A stretch of DNA of 64,000 bases from Pollutiaquabacter aromativorans (GCA_049177215.1 CP185379.1:1612001-1676000); one strand, 5' to 3'. Counted from the stretch's first letter, positions 26,959-36,093 are shown. Program-made: numbers and translations. The notes: generated from the sequence alone by a model not told the origin.

Positions 26959-28821
26959 ATGATCCGCCAGCTATTCCTCCTTTTCTTTTGCCTGATTGCC
27001 GGACTGGCCAGGTCGCAGGAAGCTAAAGATTCGATAGCCGCCACACCCCGGGTACCCACCCTGATCCGTTATCAGACGGAGGCCGACTATCGTGATCGAC
27101 AGATCAGTGAACGGGCACCCGATACCTCCGTTAGCCGATTGCACGAGGTGTTTATTACGGATAATGGTGAAACGGTGCACCTTGGAAACACCGGATCAGC
27201 CTTGAATTCCATCTGGTTCCGACCGCTGACCGGACTCACCACCTCCCTCGGCATCAATGCATACTCCGCCTACGGTTCCGGACCGGAGGAACAATCCTAC
27301 TACCGCACCAACAAACGGTATAGCCGCATCGATTTCTGGCAAGGTGCTTTTCGTGAAAGTGGCATCCGGTTTCTGCATACGCAGAATGTCAACCGGCAAC
27401 TTAACCTGGGACTGACGATCGATCGCTTTACGGTTAAGGAATTCCTGCCGGAAGGTGACACTTACTTTAACCGGATCTCCTTATTCGGTTCCTACGAAAG
27501 TCCCAACCGGCGCTATCGGTTGTTCGCGCACACTTCCTGGATGCGCATTAAAAACCAGGTGAACGGAGGGCTGAGTAATGATTCCGCATTCCTTGCAGGA
27601 AGCGTCGACAACCTTGGATTGAAAGGTTCCGCTATCCGGCTCTCGGATGCCGATCAACGGATCCGAAGAAGAGAACTTTACCTCAGTCAATATTACAATT
27701 TCGGTCATGGCGATGCAACGGACTCGCTGTTCGTTCCCTGGCGCCTTGGCTGGAGCCTACGTTATCGCCGTGATTCATTTACCTACCTCGACAACGCATC
27801 CGATAGCAGCTACTACGCTGATTTCTTCCTGAAAACTTCGGAATCCTACGACTCAAGCCTGACCGATCAATTGTCGAATCGCATTGCACTGGAACGGGTC
27901 TCGGCACGGAATGCTGCAGTGCCACTGTCTTTTCAAGTGTACGTGGAAGATCAACGGATCAACGCCTATCAGTCCGCTGCCACGGACTGGTACAACCAGG
28001 TAGCAGGGCTAACGATCAGATTGGGCGGGGATTCAACGAAGATCCGGGTAAGGTTTCATGCCGCACAGGTCATCAGCGGGCGCGACCGGGAAAACCGGGA
28101 ATGGCAAGCGCAAGTAGCAGGAAACCTCTTGCATGATCTCGATTGGTATGCCGCCGTAGCCCAGGAACAAACAGCAGTTCCGTTCATCTTTCAGCGCTAC
28201 TCCGGCAACCACCTGCAATGGGACAATGATTTCACTTCCCAGCAAGTTGGATTTATTTGCGCAGGATTCAAGATTCCCAAATGGCGATTAGGCCTTACCG
28301 CCCGTGCGCTACAACTGGAAGACTACCTGTATGTCGGGTATGATCAAAAGCCGGCACAATTGAGCGGAAGCGTCAACGGAGTCCAGGCGGAACTTTCGAA
28401 GGAATTCCGGTTCCGGAAATGGGGATTCGGCAATATCGTACGATTCCAATCATTCGACGCAACCGATCAGCTTCGCGTTCCGGAGCTGCTGCTGCAGCAT
28501 GCGCTTTTTTTCGAAGATGCACTCTTCAACAAAGCGCTGGTGTTGCGTACCGGAATCGATGCCTGGTATTGCAGCGAATGGAACGGGGCCGCTTACTCTC
28601 CTTCCACCTCCCTCTACTATCTTCAAAAAACAAGTACCACCGGAGGTTACCTGCGTACCGATCTATTCCTCAATCTGAAAATCAAAACAGCAGGCATTTT
28701 CCTGCGCTTCACCAACCTGACCGACGGTTTAGGTGCAAAAGCCTACGAACTGGTTCCCGGCTATCCCCAACCAGGACGGGTGTTTCATTTTGGTGTAAGG
28801 TGGATGTTTTTTGATCAGTGA
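26959..28821 (+). CDS. Putative outer-membrane porin (Bacteroidota 'putative porin' family)
   Basis: A 620-aa protein with a signal peptide (MIRQLFLLFFCLIAGLARSQ). It then shows the alternating aromatic/hydrophobic strands of an outer-membrane beta-barrel (for example RYRLFAHTSWMRIKNQVNGG, SYYADFFLKTSES, WSLRYRRDSFTYLD) and ends in RVFHFGVRWMFFDQ, with aromatic residues at the C-terminus as expected for BAM recognition. I believe it belongs to the 'putative porin' family (PF14121), but no substrate can be given. It stands alone; the 3' gap carries a large heptanucleotide repeat that is shared with the convergent gene. Confidence 0.8.
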   Translation: MIRQLFLLFFCLIAGLARSQEAKDSIAATPRVPTLIRYQTEADYRDRQISERAPDTSVSRLHEVFITDNGETVHLGNTGSALNSIWFRPLTGLTTSLGINAYSAYGSGPEEQSYYRTNKRYSRIDFWQGAFRESGIRFLHTQNVNRQLNLGLTIDRFTVKEFLPEGDTYFNRISLFGSYESPNRRYRLFAHTSWMRIKNQVNGGLSNDSAFLAGSVDNLGLKGSAIRLSDADQRIRRRELYLSQYYNFGHGDATDSLFVPWRLGWSLRYRRDSFTYLDNASDSSYYADFFLKTSESYDSSLTDQLSNRIALERVSARNAAVPLSFQVYVEDQRINAYQSAATDWYNQVAGLTIRLGGDSTKIRVRFHAAQVISGRDRENREWQAQVAGNLLHDLDWYAAVAQEQTAVPFIFQRYSGNHLQWDNDFTSQQVGFICAGFKIPKWRLGLTARALQLEDYLYVGYDQKPAQLSGSVNGVQAELSKEFRFRKWGFGNIVRFQSFDATDQLRVPELLLQHALFFEDALFNKALVLRTGIDAWYCSEWNGAAYSPSTSLYYLQKTSTTGGYLRTDLFLNLKIKTAGIFLRFTNLTDGLGAKAYELVPGYPQPGRVFHFGVRWMFFDQ

Positions 28822-28826
28822 AAATT

Positions 28827-28953
28827 GGTAATTAGTAACTGGTAATTAGTAACTAAGAAATTTGAGGCTAATTACAAGTTACCAATTACTAATTACCAGT
28901 TACTAGTTACTAGTTACCAATTACTAGTTACCAATTACTAGTTACTAATTACT
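28827..28953. repeat. Inverted array of heptanucleotide repeats (ARTTACY)
   Basis: Four tandem heptamers in one orientation (GGTAATT AGTAACT, twice; 28827-28854) are followed by a 22-nt spacer that includes one degenerate copy and then eleven perfect tandem heptamers ARTTACY in the other orientation (28877-28953). The two arms are complementary, so the RNA could fold into a stem of about 28 bp. It lies exactly between two convergent genes. No terminator with a T-run is seen here, so the hairpin may serve that role. Confidence 0.9.
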
Positions 28954-28967
28954 AGCTCCAGTTCCCT

Positions 28968-30227
28968 TCACGTCTTCTGCTTCTTCTTCTTGGCAGCAGG
29001 AAAAAGTACGTTGTTCAGGATGAGTCGATAACCTGGGGAATTGGGATGCAGGGCAAGATCGGTGACCGGATCACCTACCTGGTGCTGGTAATCTTCCGGA
29101 TCGTGACCGCTGTAAAAGGTCCAGGTACCTTTTCCGTACTCACCATGGATGTACCGGGCTTCGTTCTCCGATTTTGTCTCCCCCATGATGAGCACGCCGG
29201 GTTTGATGAATTTCTCTTTGAACGCGGTGGTCTGTCCCATGAACCCTTTGATCACCTGCTCATGGTTCTGGCACAACATGGTTGGAACAGGATCCCATTT
29301 TGCCGAAAAGTCGAAGAGCGTGAACATATCCTCCGTGCGACCGATCCGTCGCTGTGGGGGTTGATTATCGATATCACTGAATTCGTACTCCGACGGATTC
29401 GTACTGAGTTTATAGTTGCGAAAAGCGAAGGTACTCTCGTAATTCAGCTTGCTGTTCATCTTGGGATCGGCCGGATCACCGTCGAACATGCTTTCACAGA
29501 TATCAACCCCTTCCGCCGAAAGCGCGATGTCATACGAATCCGTAGCCGAACACATCGCGAACAGATAACCACCGCCGACCACGAAATCCCGGATCCTGAG
29601 GGCGACGGCCAGTTTCATTTGCGACACCTTCTGATAACCGAGTTTGGCTGCCATGGATTCCTGAATCCGCACGTCTTCCTGGTACCAGGGTGCATTCCGA
29701 TACGCGGACCAAAACCGGCCGTATTGACCGGTAAAATCTTCGTGATGCAGGTGCAGCCAATCGTACAAGGGCAACTTCCCCTGGAGCACCTCTTCATCGT
29801 ACACCACCTCGTAGGGGATCTCCGCGTACGTCAGGGCAAGGGTGACCGCATCGTCCCAGGGCATCTTGTTCTTGGGCGAATACACCGCGATCTTCGGCGC
29901 CTTCTCCAATTTCACCACATCCTGGTTGACTTCAGGATCGGATATCGCCGCCAGGATGGACGCTGCTTGCGCGTCGGCAATCACCTGGAAACTCACCCCA
30001 CGGATGCTGCACTCCTGCTCGATAGCCGGGACTTGCCGTATCAGAAAGCTGCCGCCCCGGTAATTCAGCAGCCACTGGACGTCCAAATCACGCTGAAGAA
30101 CATAATAGGCAATGCCGTACGCTTTCAGGTGATTCGTCTGCGATTCGTCCATCGGGATCAACAGAAACGCAGCTCGCGCGTTCAGCAGCGTAAGCAGGGC
30201 AAATGCGAGTAGCAACAGGCGCTTCAT
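28968..30227 (-). CDS. Exported protein of the family often labelled 'asparagine synthetase B' (function unknown)
   Basis: A 419-aa protein with a signal peptide (MKRLLLLAFALLTLLNARAA) and start LLIPMDESQTNHLKAYGIAY. I recall this family in Bacteroidota databases under the name 'asparagine synthetase B', but it has neither an N-terminal MCG glutaminase nucleophile nor the SGGxDS ATP site, so that name is not supported here. The middle (KIAVYSPKNKMPWDDAVTLAL, then YDWLHLHHEDFTGQYGRFW and FVVGGGYLFAMCSATDS) looks like a class I glutamine-amidotransferase-like or ThuA-like alpha/beta fold. The C-terminus is lysine-rich. Periplasmic. Substrate unknown. Confidence 0.75.
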   Translation of the reverse strand: MKRLLLLAFALLTLLNARAAFLLIPMDESQTNHLKAYGIAYYVLQRDLDVQWLLNYRGGSFLIRQVPAIEQECSIRGVSFQVIADAQAASILAAISDPEVNQDVVKLEKAPKIAVYSPKNKMPWDDAVTLALTYAEIPYEVVYDEEVLQGKLPLYDWLHLHHEDFTGQYGRFWSAYRNAPWYQEDVRIQESMAAKLGYQKVSQMKLAVALRIRDFVVGGGYLFAMCSATDSYDIALSAEGVDICESMFDGDPADPKMNSKLNYESTFAFRNYKLSTNPSEYEFSDIDNQPPQRRIGRTEDMFTLFDFSAKWDPVPTMLCQNHEQVIKGFMGQTTAFKEKFIKPGVLIMGETKSENEARYIHGEYGKGTWTFYSGHDPEDYQHQVGDPVTDLALHPNSPGYRLILNNVLFPAAKKKKQKT

Positions 30228-30319
30228 GTGACGGGACTGGGACTGAAATTACAACGATCGATATGAAGGGATATTGAAGGAGCGGTCCGGATCGGGACTG
30301 CACCCGCCGGACCGTTCCT

Positions 30320-32626
30320 TTAGAAATCCATCTTCATCTGATTCTTCTTTCGCTTCTCGGTTTTCTCTTCAATTTCCTCGAGAATTCGGGCACGATCTGA
30401 CCGGGTGTTTGTACTTCCGGCGGATAGATCCCACTCAACGGTGACCGCGCTTTCTGCGTTGAGCGGTGGGGCTTTTTTTGGCGCCTTCGAGGGGCTCTTC
30501 CCTTTGACAACCGGAGCAGGCTTTTTCGCTGCCGCCGATTTCGTAGCAGGTTTTGTCGCCTCTGCCTTGCCGGCTTTACTTTCCCCGGCCGGGATGGTCA
30601 ACTGTTTAGCCGGTGGCGTAGCCGGTGCTTCAGCGATCTTGGTCACCCGTTGGACGGAGTTCTTCGTCAGGATATTTCCGATGGTTCCGCGTCCTTTGAC
30701 CTCAAACTGATTGAAGTCTACATCAAGTTGGGTGATGCGCAGTTTCGGTTTAGGACGCAGGATTACACGCACGGTCTCTCCGCTTTCGTTCGGCATCGCG
30801 GACAGGTAGAGGATCTTGGATCCATCATTCCCTTTCGTCAGCACGTATTCCTTGTCACGGGTGGTACCGCCAACCGTGAATCGTTTCACCATGATGTTGC
30901 CGCCCCGTCCATCCTGGTAAATGAGGTTGAACACAGGTTCAGGCTCCGACTTCCGGAACACCGAAATGTAGCGAACATCCTTCCCGACGTATTTCTTGTC
31001 GTCCACTTTGGTGACGATCATCGTACCGTCGCCGCGGATGACCAGGATCTCGTCGAGGTCGGAGCATTCCGATACGAACTCGTCCTTCTTCATACCGAAG
31101 CCCGCAAAACCGTCGTCGCGGTTCACGTACAGCTTCTGGTTGTTGATGATCACTTCCGAAGCGACCACCTGTTCGAACGTGTCGATCTTCGTCTTCCGTT
31201 CGCGACCCTTTCCGTACTTTTTGAGCAGGTCTTTGAACCAGTTAATGGTGTATTGCCGGATGTGCGCGAGGTGGTGCTCCACCTCTTCGAGTTGGGCCTC
31301 GAGGCCGCGGATCTTTTCGTCCTGCTCCTTCACATCGTACTTCGAGATCCGTTTGATCTTGATCTCGGTTAGCGAAATGATATCGTCACGGGTGATCGCG
31401 CGTTTGAATTTCTTCTTGTACGGCTTGAGTCCCTCGTCGATCGTCTCGATAACGCTCTCCCAGGTCGTACATTCTTCAATGTTACGGTAGATGCGTTTCT
31501 CGATGAAGATCTTGACCAGCGAACTGAAGTGCCACTCCTCTTCCAACTCCGACTTCCGTATCTCCAGCTCCCGCTTGAGGAGGTTGAGCGTCTGGTCGGT
31601 ATTGTGACGAAGGATTTCGTTGACGGTAAGGAACTTCGGTTTATCGTCGACGATCACGCAGGCATTAGGTGAAATGCTGATCTCGCAGTCGGTGAACGCG
31701 TAAAGCGCGTCAATGGTCTTATCAAGATCCTCCATCGAGTCGCTATGCAACGTAAGCACGATCTCGACATTGGACGCTGTGTTATCCTCGACTTTCTTGA
31801 TCCGGATCTTGCCTTTGTCGTTGGCGGCCAGGATACTATCGATCAGGCTCGTCGTGGTAGTACCGAACGGGATCTCCCGGATGATGAGTGTCTTGCGGTC
31901 CTTCTTCTCGATGCGTGCGCGAATGCGGATCCGGCCACCGCGCAAGCCTTCGTTATATTTCGAAAAATCAGCGATGCCGCCCGTCGGAAAATCCGGCAGG
32001 ATGTTGACTTTCTTGCCCCGCAAGAGGTCGATCGACGCTTCCAGCAACTCAACGAAGTTGTGCGGCAGGATGCGGCAGGCGAGACCTACCGCGATGCCTT
32101 CCACGCCCTGTGCGAGCAACAATGGGAACTTGAGGGGCAGTGTGATCGGCTCCTTGTTTCGGCCATCGTAGCTGAGCTGCCAGTTCGTTGTCTTTTCGTT
32201 GAAGACCACCTCGAGGGCGAACTTCGAGAGCCGTGCCTCGATGTAACGCGGCGCTGCCGCGCTATCGCCTGTGTAGATATTCCCCCAGTTACCCTGGGTA
32301 TCGATGAGGAGGTCTTTCTGTCCGATCTGTACCAGGGCGTCGCCGATGGAGGCATCGCCGTGGGGATGGTATTTCATGCAGTGGCCGATGATGTTGGCCA
32401 CTTTGTTGTACCGGCCATCTTCCATCTCCCACATCGAGTGCATGAGACGTCGTTGCACCGGCTTCAGGCCGTCGTTGATGTGCGGGACGGCGCGTTCCAG
32501 GATTACATAGGATGCATAATCCAGGAACCAGTTCTGGTACATTCCGTTGACGTGGATCATCCGGGTCTCGTGACCGGCGGGTGCGGCAGCGGGTTTGGTT
32601 TCTTCCTGTAGTTTCTTCTTCGCCAT
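30320..32626 (-). CDS. parC: DNA topoisomerase IV subunit A
   Basis: 768 aa. The breakage-reunion domain has LDYASYVILERAVPHINDGL, KYHPHGDASIGDALVQIG and GDSAAAPRYIEARLS with catalytic Tyr128. It pairs with ParE (next gene upstream, 20-nt gap) to decatenate chromosomes using ATP. Against E. coli ParC the quinolone-determining Ser80 position is Ala92 here and the Glu84 position is Asp96; this may be normal for the phylum. The C-terminal region after about residue 630 is a low-complexity Ala/Lys/Pro tail (TPPAKQLTIPAGESKAGK, KKPAPVVKGKSPSKAPKK) instead of a full set of GyrA-type blades. Bacteroidota gyrase A would be longer and have a GyrA box, not seen. Confidence 0.93.
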   Translation of the reverse strand: MAKKKLQEETKPAAAPAGHETRMIHVNGMYQNWFLDYASYVILERAVPHINDGLKPVQRRLMHSMWEMEDGRYNKVANIIGHCMKYHPHGDASIGDALVQIGQKDLLIDTQGNWGNIYTGDSAAAPRYIEARLSKFALEVVFNEKTTNWQLSYDGRNKEPITLPLKFPLLLAQGVEGIAVGLACRILPHNFVELLEASIDLLRGKKVNILPDFPTGGIADFSKYNEGLRGGRIRIRARIEKKDRKTLIIREIPFGTTTTSLIDSILAANDKGKIRIKKVEDNTASNVEIVLTLHSDSMEDLDKTIDALYAFTDCEISISPNACVIVDDKPKFLTVNEILRHNTDQTLNLLKRELEIRKSELEEEWHFSSLVKIFIEKRIYRNIEECTTWESVIETIDEGLKPYKKKFKRAITRDDIISLTEIKIKRISKYDVKEQDEKIRGLEAQLEEVEHHLAHIRQYTINWFKDLLKKYGKGRERKTKIDTFEQVVASEVIINNQKLYVNRDDGFAGFGMKKDEFVSECSDLDEILVIRGDGTMIVTKVDDKKYVGKDVRYISVFRKSEPEPVFNLIYQDGRGGNIMVKRFTVGGTTRDKEYVLTKGNDGSKILYLSAMPNESGETVRVILRPKPKLRITQLDVDFNQFEVKGRGTIGNILTKNSVQRVTKIAEAPATPPAKQLTIPAGESKAGKAEATKPATKSAAAKKPAPVVKGKSPSKAPKKAPPLNAESAVTVEWDLSAGSTNTRSDRARILEEIEEKTEKRKKNQMKMDF

Positions 32627-32646
32627 TGTCTAAAGCATACTGCGGA

Positions 32647-34521
32647 TCAGGCCTCGATTTCTTCGGTCTTCTTGACCTCGTCCTTCTCTATACGCAGATT
32701 GGTAATGATGAATTCCTGTCGGTCCGGGGTATTCTTTCCCATGTAATAATCCAACAGTTGGTGAATGGTCTCTTCCTGTCCCAGCATCACCGGTTCGAGT
32801 CGGATATTCTTTCCGATGAAATGCGCGAATTCGTCGGGTGAGATCTCACCCAAACCCTTGAAGCGGGTGATTTCCGGCTTTGGACTCAGGGCTTCGATCG
32901 CCCGTACACGTTCTTGTTCACTGTAGCAGTAGCGGGTCTCTTTCTTATTCCGTACCCGGAAGAGCGGCGTCTGCAGGATGTAGACGTGGCCGTTCTTGAC
33001 CAACTCCGGATAAAACTGCAGGAAGAACGTGAGCAGGAGCAATCGGATGTGCATCCCGTCGACATCGGCATCGGTCGAGATCACGATCTTGTTGTAACGC
33101 AACTCCTCCATCCCTTCTTCGATGTTGAGCGCGTTCACGAGCAGGTTGAACTCTTCGTTCTCATAGACGACCTTCTTGGTCAGGCCGTAGCAGTTCAGGG
33201 GTTTACCTTTCAGGCTGAATACCGCCTGGGTGTTCACATCCCGTGACTTGGTGATGGAACCGGAAGCGGAGTCACCTTCGGTGATGAAGAGGGTGGATTC
33301 CTGTCGGTCGATGTGACGGGAATTCAGGTGAACCCTGCAGTCGCGAAGTTTCCGGTTGTGCAGGTTGGCCTTGCGGGCCCGCTCGTTGGCCAGTTTCTTG
33401 ATCCCGGCAATTTCTTTTCGCTCGCGTTCGCTTTGCAGAATCTTCTGCTCGAGGGCCTTCGCGGTCTCAGGGTACTTATGCAGGAAATTGTCCAGCTCGG
33501 TTTTGACGAAGTCGTTGATCCAGGTACGGATCTGCACCCCGTTTGGCTCGCGGGTGAGTGAGCCGAGTTTTGTTTTGGTCTGCGATTCGAATACGGGTTC
33601 CTGAACACGGACACTGATAGCCGCAACGATGGAGGTACGCACATCGCTGGCGTCGAACTCCTTCTTATAAAATTCGCGCACCGTCTTGACAATGGCTTCC
33701 CGGAAGGCCGCCTGGTGCGTGCCACCCTGGGTCGTGTGCTGGCCGTTCACGAATGAATAGTAATCCTCGCCGTATCCCGTAGAGTGCGTAAAGGCGATTT
33801 CGATATCGTCGCCTCGCAGGTGAATGAGCGGATACAGGGTCTCGTCCGACAGGTTCCGTTGCAGCAGGTCCTTGAGTCCGTTCTCGGAAAAGAAACTTTT
33901 CCCGTTGTAGTGGATTGTAAGCCCCCGGTTGAGGAACACATAGTTCCACAACATCGTCTCCACATACTCGTGGTTATAACGATAGTTGCGGAAGATGGAA
34001 GCATCGGGCGCAAAGGAGATGCGCGTACCGTTCTTCTCATCGCACGCTTTCTCGCGTTCTTCTTTCAGGAGATTGCCGGCGCTGAATTCCGCCACCTTCG
34101 TACGACCATCACGAATCGCCTGCACCCGAAAGCCGCTCGAAAGGGCATTGACCGCCTTGGTACCGACGCCATTCAAGCCAACGCTTTTTTGAAACGCTTT
34201 GGAATCGTACTTGCCGCCGGTGTTGATCTTCGACACGCACTCCACCACTTTGCCCAAAGGAATACCGCGTCCGAAGTCACGAACATCGACATGTCCATCC
34301 TCGATGGATACTTCGATCGTTTTGCCGTAACCCATGACGAACTCGTCGATACAGTTATCGATGACTTCCTTCAGGAGTACGTAAATGCCGTCGTCTTTCG
34401 CCGAGCCATCGCCCAACTTACCGATGTACATACCGGGGCGGGTGCGGATGTGCTCTTTCCAGTCAAGCGAGCGAATGCTGTCCTCCGTGTAGCCGTGTTC
34501 CGGTTTTTGCTTTTCTGCCAT
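32647..34521 (-). CDS. parE: DNA topoisomerase IV subunit B
   Basis: A 624-aa type IIA topoisomerase ATPase subunit. GHKL ATPase motifs: EVIDNCIDEFVMGYG, DFGRGIPLG and GLNGVGTKAVNALSS. The TOPRIM domain has TLFITEGDSASGSI and STDADVDGMHIRLLLL, which bind Mg2+. The C-terminal FKGLGEISPDEFAHFIG closes the family signature. ParE with ParC removes catenanes at chromosome segregation. Its stop lies 20 nt upstream of the parC start, so the pair is one operon. A hairpin and T-run in the upstream gap separate it from the DUF167 gene. Confidence 0.95.
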   Translation of the reverse strand: MAEKQKPEHGYTEDSIRSLDWKEHIRTRPGMYIGKLGDGSAKDDGIYVLLKEVIDNCIDEFVMGYGKTIEVSIEDGHVDVRDFGRGIPLGKVVECVSKINTGGKYDSKAFQKSVGLNGVGTKAVNALSSGFRVQAIRDGRTKVAEFSAGNLLKEEREKACDEKNGTRISFAPDASIFRNYRYNHEYVETMLWNYVFLNRGLTIHYNGKSFFSENGLKDLLQRNLSDETLYPLIHLRGDDIEIAFTHSTGYGEDYYSFVNGQHTTQGGTHQAAFREAIVKTVREFYKKEFDASDVRTSIVAAISVRVQEPVFESQTKTKLGSLTREPNGVQIRTWINDFVKTELDNFLHKYPETAKALEQKILQSERERKEIAGIKKLANERARKANLHNRKLRDCRVHLNSRHIDRQESTLFITEGDSASGSITKSRDVNTQAVFSLKGKPLNCYGLTKKVVYENEEFNLLVNALNIEEGMEELRYNKIVISTDADVDGMHIRLLLLTFFLQFYPELVKNGHVYILQTPLFRVRNKKETRYCYSEQERVRAIEALSPKPEITRFKGLGEISPDEFAHFIGKNIRLEPVMLGQEETIHQLLDYYMGKNTPDRQEFIITNLRIEKDEVKKTEEIEA

Positions 34522-34546
34522 ATCCTTAATCGGTTATTCCAGTATT

Positions 34547-34571
34547 AAAAAAGCCCGTCCACCGGGCTTTA
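34547..34571 (-). terminator. Intrinsic terminator downstream of the DUF167 gene
   Basis: On the minus strand AAAGCCCG, a short TGGA-type loop and CGGGCTTTTTT form a stem followed by a T-run, just upstream of parE. It would end transcripts from the AcpH-like and DUF167 genes before parE. Confidence 0.75.
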
Positions 34572-34652
34572 AACGCCTAAAAGTACCGTCCCTTGCGGGA
34601 TTCCGGGCTTTCGGCCTGGGTCGAATATTCACAATTTCGTGTGCATTCCGGG

Positions 34653-34919
34653 CTAAGCGCCAGCTGCCACCGCTTCCAACTTCCTCCTTACCTCCTCGGG
34701 TTCCAGGGGGATTTCGAGGCATTTGATCCGGGCAGTATGCCCTTTTTTCAGCAGAATGGCTGATTTTGGAAGCTTTAAGACCTCTGCCAGGTATCGAACA
34801 AGCTGCTCGTTTGCTTTTCCGTCAATGGCCGGGGCGGCCAGTCGGACGACCCACTCGCCGGATACCCATTCGACCCGGTCGATCCGCTGATTCGGCTTCA
34901 CTTTCACATAGAGCAGCAT
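34653..34919 (-). CDS. DUF167 (YggU-type) protein
   Basis: An 88-aa protein, the usual size for the family. KVKPNQRIDRVEW at the N-terminus, then RLAAPAIDGKANEQLVRYLAE, the most conserved DUF167 block, and KLPKSAILLKKGHTARIKCLEI. Function is not established; the fold is known and small and cytoplasmic. It follows the AcpH-like gene by 3 nt on the same strand, so they are probably co-transcribed. Confidence 0.9.
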   Translation of the reverse strand: MLLYVKVKPNQRIDRVEWVSGEWVVRLAAPAIDGKANEQLVRYLAEVLKLPKSAILLKKGHTARIKCLEIPLEPEEVRRKLEAVAAGA

Positions 34920-34922
34920 GGA

Positions 34923-35525
34923 TCAGGACCGGCTGGTTGCAAAGGTAATCAACTCAGGAAAAAAGCGTCCGAACTCCTCTTGAAACGCCGCATAATCGGC
35001 GCGCAATTCATGGACGGCCTCATCCATCCGGTTCTCAAAGCGGACACGTTTTGACAAACCAGCCAGGGTTCTGCCGATCCCCTCGACGCTCGAATAACTC
35101 AGCAGCCAGTTTCGTTCGATCATGAACGGCAGGAACTGTCTGACCGTCTCGGGCAGCCATCGTTCCTCCTCCTGCAACACCGCATAGACCCACTGCGCAT
35201 ATTCGTTGAGCTTCCGGTCGGAGTAAGCGTCGAAGGAAGCGGCCAGGAAATGATCATAATAGAGATCGATGATCACCCCGCTGTATTTGCCGTAGGTTGG
35301 GTACAGCCGTCGTCTGGATTCGCCGGCAATCGGATGAGCATCCGTAAATCCGTCAATCGCACGGTGCAACTCTATTCCCTTTCGGATGTTATCCGGATAC
35401 TCGTCTTTCCGGCGGCCCTTAACATGGTCCGCGATAAAATTCCCGACCAGCAGACCACGGTCATCGCCGGACAGGTAGAGGTGCGCAAGGAAGTTCAAGC
35501 AACTGAATTTGCCACCGGAGCACAT
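34923..35525 (-). CDS. ACP phosphodiesterase-like protein (AcpH / DUF479 family)
   Basis: About 200 aa from ATG 35525. The conserved family start is LNFLAHLYLSGDD, which begins at residue 10, where a TTG codon could be the real start. Further landmarks are GNFIADHVKGR, GIELHRAIDGFTDAHPI and VIIDLYYDHFLAASF, whose His and Asp residues line the metal site of this HD-like fold. Known relatives remove 4'-phosphopantetheine from holo-acyl carrier protein. Divergent from the Kazal-type gene at 35564 with a 38-nt gap. Confidence 0.85.
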   Translation of the reverse strand: MCSGGKFSCLNFLAHLYLSGDDRGLLVGNFIADHVKGRRKDEYPDNIRKGIELHRAIDGFTDAHPIAGESRRRLYPTYGKYSGVIIDLYYDHFLAASFDAYSDRKLNEYAQWVYAVLQEEERWLPETVRQFLPFMIERNWLLSYSSVEGIGRTLAGLSKRVRFENRMDEAVHELRADYAAFQEEFGRFFPELITFATSRS

Positions 35526-35563
35526 TGCCCCGGGCCTGAATAGTGATTATCTTTACGAAACCG

Positions 35564-36076
35564 ATGAAAAGGTGGTACCTCCTCTTCCTGCTGGCGCTGG
35601 CGCCCTTTCTGAGCGATGCCCAGCAGAGCTTCGTTTATTGCAAGGACTCGTTAAGAATTCCCGATTCATATTTCCCATGCGGCCGAACCTTTAACCCAGT
35701 TTGCGGTTGTGATAATTTAACCTACCGAAATGATTGCGCGGCAGAACATTGGGGCGGGTTAATCTTTGGGAGTTGGACAAGTGGAACCGTATGTGGCAAC
35801 TTCGCAATCGATTTTTATCCAACTGCTGCCGCATACTTTCCTGCAACCTTACAAATCTTCTTCAAAAAAGAGGGTTCAGCAATTGCCCAAATTTATGATT
35901 CTTTTGGAAGGGTGTGGTTCTCAAAGCTATATCAAAATTATCAATTCAATGAAATTGTTAGAGATGAGAATATACCTGTTCAAAATCTCGAATTAGGCAT
36001 ATACACACTTGTAGTAACTGTTGACGGCGAACAACTAGCTATTAAATTCGCAAAAGTATCAGACAAGATGAATTAA
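35564..36076 (+). CDS. Secreted Kazal-type protein with T9SS-like C-terminus
   Basis: 170 aa from ATG 35564, with the signal peptide MKRWYLLFLLALAPFLSDAQ. Residues about 30-70 have CGRTFNPVCGCDNLTYRNDC, the Kazal core C-x6-PVCGCDx-TYxNxC, ending in a later Cys. Kazal domains inhibit serine proteases in eukaryotes and some bacteria; bacterial targets are mostly unknown. The C-terminal 90 residues (IYDSFGRVWFSKLYQNYQ, LGIYTLVVTVDGEQLAIKF) look like a type A T9SS signal. The 5' part is GC-rich and the 3' part strikingly AT-rich. Confidence 0.78.
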   Translation: MKRWYLLFLLALAPFLSDAQQSFVYCKDSLRIPDSYFPCGRTFNPVCGCDNLTYRNDCAAEHWGGLIFGSWTSGTVCGNFAIDFYPTAAAYFPATLQIFFKKEGSAIAQIYDSFGRVWFSKLYQNYQFNEIVRDENIPVQNLELGIYTLVVTVDGEQLAIKFAKVSDKMN

Positions 36077-36093
36077 ATTGTTTGTTCGAATAA

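Noticed and set aside
28827..28953. CRISPR array
   Set aside because: Units are 7 nt without unique spacers, so this is a simple tandem repeat. No other CRISPR-like array was found despite the Cas6-like gene.
29046..30212. 388-aa open frame on the plus strand opposite the 'asparagine synthetase B'-like gene
   Set aside because: Antisense shadow, His/Arg-rich with no domain.
31745..32611. 288-aa open frame on the plus strand opposite parC
   Set aside because: Antisense to the conserved breakage-reunion domain.
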